64,000 nucleotides of DNA from Naganishia liquefaciens (Eukaryota > Basidiomycota > Tremellomycetes > Filobasidiales > Filobasidiaceae). The stretch spans positions 1,443,168 to 1,507,167 of the forward strand of contig BLZA01000030.1 in assembly GCA_013423385.1 (NCBI GenBank), in the 5' to 3' direction. The notes below the pieces were generated by a model. The model was not told where the DNA came from, did not search any database, and was given only the letters and a program-made list of their open reading frames with translations. Every line of letters begins with the position of its first letter. Position 1 is the stretch's first letter. The position numbers and the translations under genes were made by a program. Shown piece after piece: positions 59,162-64,000 of this stretch.

Positions 59162-61061
59162 GCCCTGATCGCCCCCTGACGTGAATGGGACATACCCGAT
59201 ACGAATCCCACTCTGATCATCCTTTTTGAGCCCTTCCCAGGGCCTATCGAACGAGCCCATTCATGTGCCGGTACGGCCAGTCGAAAAGTCAGGATGAACG
59301 AGCAAAGTTTGAGTGTTTTTGCAGCCAATTCATCACAGCCGGAGGAAGCCGAAACGCGAGTTGGCCGATAGGGGCGATCAACCACAACGTAGACGACTGT
59401 CGACTCTAGATTGGCGCACTAGACTACTTTCCTATTGTCTGCTATTGCTTATTGAGCTATATTATTGAATAACAAATTTGTTGTGTTTATACCATCAAAA
59501 AAGACGGTTCGCATACAGCCTCAGCTGTTGTACTGCAACAAAATCCCAGATGAATAGGTATGGCTCTACTAATTTTACCATGAGAGTAAGCAGACCCAAG
59601 CGGACCGGACTGCGCGCAGTCGGTAGTGGTTCATTGATAGCCTTTGTTTCCGACAACAGCTGCCGCTTGATGAGCTTGCTATTGCCAGCTCTGCTAATTG
59701 CTCAGATGGCCGTTCGCCATGCGGTCCGTTAGCTGCTCTCTCTCAAGCTCTTCAACTGATGAGAGCGCTGTTCAGCAACCAGCATGTCCGATCAGCGGTC
59801 CGATCGCTATATAACGTCGTGCCGATATTCCAAAGTGAGACATGTAATCGACGCGGGATCGACAACGTATGACAGCCAGGCTTGATGATTTTAGAGCTTG
59901 ACAGCCGGCAATGCTGAGGGAGCTGTTCAGGGAGAGCGCCCGCCAGCACGTTCTCAAGACCATCTTCTGCCAGCTTTTCCGCCCGCTCAGCGGACTGGCC
60001 CCGGAAGAATACACATCAGAACACTCGCTGCTCACCACTGGCTACTTGAGTGATTTTCTATTGGCTTATTATGTCAAGTTGCGTCCTTGTGCACGATGGA
60101 CCTTGCTGTCAATCTACGCAACATTCGCGCTTGGCGATAGTCTTGCAGTGCTTATTGCTCTACAGCCCGTTGTCCCCTGGTCTGCCAGCTACCCGTGACC
60201 AGGCTTTGATAACGGCTGCTCAAGCCCTTAGAGCGAGCTGATCAGCGGTCAAGCATTAGCACTGCCGTCAAACAGCTCGTCAAACCTAGTGAATTAACGT
60301 CACGATCGACACGGGAGCTGACCTGGGCTAACAAGCTGGGCCATTCAGTCGAAGCAGCTATCAGTCGAAGCAGCTATGAGAGCTATTAGAGAGGTTCATC
60401 AATTCAGAACTGAGCTAACTGGCTTGCTGGCAAGCCTGCTATTAAGCCAGGTCAAGCCTGCTACCAGTTCAAGGCCAGCCTTTCTTGCTTCGAGTCCAAG
60501 CAGCAGGGTACGGCCAGCGACATTCTCACGCCTTGTTAATACAGCTAATCTGACTAGCTCTCTTCTTAGCTTCATAACAGCTCCCTCGGCTTTCGCGAGT
60601 CTCATGCCGTTGTTTTGTCCAACCCGTTCAGCTATCCCGTAACAGAAACGAGAACAGGGGCTTCGCACAAATTGCCATTCCCAGGCAGCTTCCCATAATC
60701 TTCCCATTGCCTTCCTCCCTTCAATCCACATTCGAACGGCAGCTTCCGAGGTCGCCCTTTCGCTTGATCCGCGATCCATCCGCCACTTTTGAGAAAACGC
60801 CGGGCGCACCTTGACGGCAGAAATAGAAATCTAGCCATATTATCCCAGTTATCGTCCCCAGGCGAGCAGAACCGTGTTAACTGGCATCCAGGACAGACTG
60901 TGTTCTATTGCATTCGCTATACCCTCTTCTCACTGACATCGCGGGTCTATCGACGCCTCCACCTGCGCCAATCCTTGCAGAACGGCCCGTGTGAGCCAAG
61001 AGAGTTCGACGCCATTCAGCCGACAACCCGTACGACTCCAGCTTTCTTGTAGAGCTTGCTC
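59162..61061. other. 1.9 kb region without a confident gene
   Basis: It contains many imperfect repeats of GCTGATCAGC/AGCTG, GTCAAGCCTGCT and CAGTCGAAGCAGCTAT (the last as a direct repeat at 60348-60375). The composition resembles the 26.8-31.5 kb region. No conserved protein is seen. Confidence 0.45.
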
Positions 61062-61249
61062 ATGGATAATGCGAGAATGCAGCAGGAAGGACTAGAGAAA
61101 TCAGCGTTGGAATCGCACGACTTCACCTTTGGGAGGTGAGTGGTCTTTCTATTCAAGAGGGACAGAAATCTCTTTGGAAATCTCTTCGGACGCCTGAGAG
61201 CAAGGGGTCCGCGAGAGTTGACGTCGGCACATGCCGTTATGGAGCTCGC

Positions 61250-63920
61250 ATGCCGTACACTACCAATGAAGATGGCCCTCAAAGGGCGTCTGAACCCATC
61301 GACAGACTTGGATATTGGCCAAGTCGACACGCCGTTGGCTACACGTTTGTCTCCAGACGACGTGGACGATGCAGAGCGAATTGCAATTCGGGCCATCCGT
61401 TGCGCGCCGAAATCACGTGGGCGCATCGTGAATCGCACGCAGATTGGCCCAACATTCCCGGCCATCGCGCATTCATCCCGCGTATTCGATTTCGTGCGGT
61501 TGCTTCATTTGCGCGAGTCTCCATCGTCGGCACATCGCTCACCTACGTCTCGACCTCGTACAGACCCGCGTTAAAAGACTTGCATATCCGCTCGTCTTCC
61601 ACTCAAAACAGCAGCGCCAGCGCGTCACCCGCACCATATCGCGTTCCGCAATACCCGGTCCCGCAACAACATCTCTCGTCGGTCTCTGCCCGTCGATCGA
61701 GCTCGCCACAGATCAATCTTCCGGCATTGACCGTGCAGCGTCCCAGTCATCCAGCCGAACTTGCGCCCATCCGCGAATCCGATATCCTTCCGCGGAGAGA
61801 CAAGCATAGTATCAGCCCAACGTCGAGGAGCCCATTATTTCCACGTCGCACAAGCGGTATCCATCTCCCATTTATCTCGCCGACGGGGAGTCCCACCAGC
61901 GTCGCCGGATATCGACAGGCCCCATCACCCGACGCAGAAAACGGGGAAGTCGACGTCAAGCCATCGTATTTCGCCTTGCCGCGAATCCATTCACCGTTCT
62001 TGCGACCTCAACCTCCTTCGCACTTGTCTTCCGACTCGGGCGGCTCGGATTCATCCGCATCCGCTCATCGAAACACCATGTCGACATCGAATTCTCCCGA
62101 TCGTTCACGGATGGAAATGCGGCCAGATAGCAATGGCAACGGAAGCCTTCCCATGCGTCAACCCAGTCCGTCAGGGACAGCAAGCAAAGCGCCACTCTCC
62201 GACATTCTGGGTCCTACCAGCTCAAACAAGTCGTCGCCCTTCCGCATGGGTCCTGCGGGGGAAGTCTCGCGGACGCTTGCACCTCTTCCAGTGTCTGGCT
62301 ACGAACGACGAGGATCGGCATCGGGAACTCCAATGCAATCTCGTGATCATTCGGTGGATCCGCGCGCGGAAGGAACAGGACGCAATGATGCCGAGGCAGA
62401 GGAAGCGCGAGACAAGGTGGGCGATCCGGCCGATTTTGATTACTCGATGCGACGACATTCGATTGCCGTTTTTCACGGAGAAGACAACGGTCCATTACGT
62501 CCGCTTGCAGCTCGTCCACCACCAGCACCATCTCCGCTCGGACTCGGCGCGAACAACAGCGGTCTAGGAATGGATGCGGAAAATGAGGCCGCACGATTGG
62601 CGATGAATAGGAAACGCAAGGAATCCCATGACAGAGCTGCAATGGGACATTTCGGCGATGCACACCTTCCCGGATTCGAACCCAACGGCGGCCCCAGTCG
62701 GATTCCAAATCCCTCGGCGCCGCCCGCGAATCATGTCTTCCAGCCTCCAGCTCCACCGTCATTCAGTAACCCATTCGCTTCTTCGACAAGCTCGGCGACA
62801 AGTATTCCATCAGAGGAGCTCGGTCCACCGGCGAAACGGCGGGGTTCGACGTACGATACCAAGATGCGACAGCTTTCGTTATCGGGAACACATCATGATT
62901 CGCATCCAGGCAGTGCCGGGATGCTTCAAAACGCATCTCCGCAGCCCTGGAATCCTGCATTCGGCGATCGAAGAGATTCTACCGTCTCGGTATATTCGAC
63001 TCGGTCTCTGGCAAGTTCGATGAGTAAGTGGATCTCATTCCGTTCGAGATTGGTACTGACTTTCATCGATTCTCAGGCTCACAACCATCAGCCAACCCAA
63101 TGAATCCCCCATATCCTCCATATGGCACTGACCCGACTCAGCCCAATCATCCATCTGGTTACCCTGCATACCCAGCCCCGCCACCGCCCGGCAGCATGGC
63201 GTATCCACCTACAACCAATCACTCTCTGTACCAAGATCCCCGCGGAAGTGCATCTTCGGTTATGTCATCCTCAACGGCCGTACCGGACCACGCCCGGGCC
63301 GATCGGTCAAATCAAGCATCACCAGACTCGAACTCTGGCAAAGAATATACTCCCGTTCCCGTGTTGAGCTCATTGCCGCCGGAAACGAGGGACAGCATCG
63401 TCAATGGCTTGTCTGCGCCCTATTCGCGGTCGCCGGAATTGCGCGTGTCGCACAAGCTCGCAGAGAGGAAAAGGCGAAAGGAAATGAAGGATCTGTTTGA
63501 TGAGCTCAAGGAGCAGTTACCGGCAGACAGGGGAATGAAGTCGAGTAAATGGGAGATCTTGACACGGGGTGAGTAAAGTCGCTGTCATTGCCTCTTCCGT
63601 CAAGCTGATCATCAAGGACACTGGTAGCTGTCGACTTTATCGCCAATCTGAAGCGTCAAAACAGTGACATGACAAGAGAGATAGAAGGACTCCGCGCTGA
63701 AGTCAACACATTACGAGTGGGCGCTGCCGCGGCCGCGGCGGCGAGTGGGGTAACCTACGGCGTCCCGCCACCGCCACATTACCCCATGAGTCTCGGCAGC
63801 GGTCCGGCGTACAACTTGCCGCCGGCCGGTTATGCTCCGCCTGTGGCAGCGTATCCGCCGATGGGGAGCGCGAATGGATCGGCGCCGCCATCGCACGGGG
63901 GAACGCCGGTGCCGAGATGA
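61250..63920 (+). CDS. bHLH transcription factor (class B E-box type)
   Basis: The C-terminal part is certain. The basic region [17 protein letters not shown] has the H-E-R triad (H, +4 E, +8 R) that reads CACGTG-type E-boxes. Helix 1 runs to ELKEQLP; the loop includes MKSSKWEIL. After an intron comes helix 2, [17 protein letters not shown], then a short leucine/charged extension and an Ala/Pro/Tyr-rich tail ending TPVPR at 63920. Upstream is a Ser/Pro-rich disordered region of about 550 residues ([18 protein letters not shown] and similar), as in basidiomycete bHLH regulators. The start is unresolved. 61250 is the first ATG in the main open frame. An exon at 61062 (MDNARMQQEGLEKSALES) with donor GTGAGT at 61136 could instead be spliced in. 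Target genes are unknown. Confidence 0.72.
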
Positions 63921-64000
63921 TATTACGCATGACGTCAGTTGTAGGGGTTTGTAGGGCAGAATGTATGAAGGCAGACTGCTGGTTGTGCATGCCTTTGACA

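Noticed and set aside
1-64000. CRISPR array or bacterial operon structure
   Set aside because: Intron-rich eukaryotic genes throughout; no regularly spaced identical repeats.

Overview
The window looks like nuclear DNA of a basidiomycete yeast, most likely a Tremellomycete. Genes are intron-dense, with mostly 50-70 nt GT-AG introns, very short exons and two probable GC-AG introns. The gene content is fungal (KCH-type potassium transporter, PCL cyclin, SRV2/CAP, Nim1/GIN4-type kinase). There are two secreted proteins with the CPL1-like cysteine domain known from Cryptococcus, and a mitochondrial calcium uniporter, which S. cerevisiae lacks. I saw no complete transposon, retroelement, CRISPR array or rRNA.

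Layout: 1-2656 (-) JJJ1/DNAJC21 (3' end off the window) and TCTP. 3231-6690 (+) an unrecognised coiled-coil protein with PLP-type motifs. 7034-10546 (-) a GIN4/HSL1/CDR2-type kinase. 12803-17811 (-) VAC14, divergent from TOM7 (+, 18292). 19885-21168 (+) HIS6. 21418-22043 (-) an SRPBCC-fold protein. 22385-23542 (+) proteasome alpha7, convergent with dynactin p27/DCTN6 (-). 24953-26804 (-) a PCL cyclin. 26.8-31.5 kb is gene-poor. 31497-36231 (-) ERO1 and SRV2/CAP. 37260-39221 (+) KCH. 39863-41096 (+) CPL1-domain protein 1. 42045-43095 (+) RPL2/uL2. 43886-46280 (+) SRP68. 46462-49552 (-) CPL1-domain protein 2. 50404-52517 (+) MCU. 52950-54929 (+) CLD1/ABHD5-like hydrolase. 56043-57880 (-) cytochrome P450. 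58.1-61 kb holds an orphan C-terminal ORF, an intron-containing tRNA-Leu(AAG) and a partial copy of it, and non-coding sequence. 61.1-63.9 kb (+) a bHLH transcription factor.

Most genes are unlinked housekeeping functions: secretion and ER (SRP68, ERO1), mitochondria (TOM7, MCU, CLD1-like), cytoskeleton and polarity (CAP, DCTN6, kinase, cyclin), proteostasis (JJJ1, TCTP, RPL2, PRE10). The most unusual item is the CPL1-domain pair flanking RPL2 and SRP68. The second member contains three tandem modules of about 0.8 kb, each opening with a CxC...G motif and carrying a conserved cysteine block. Other points of interest are an extreme CGA arginine-codon bias in RPL2 (23 of 26), a set of 6-15 nt micro-exons, and a KEEL C-terminus on ERO1.
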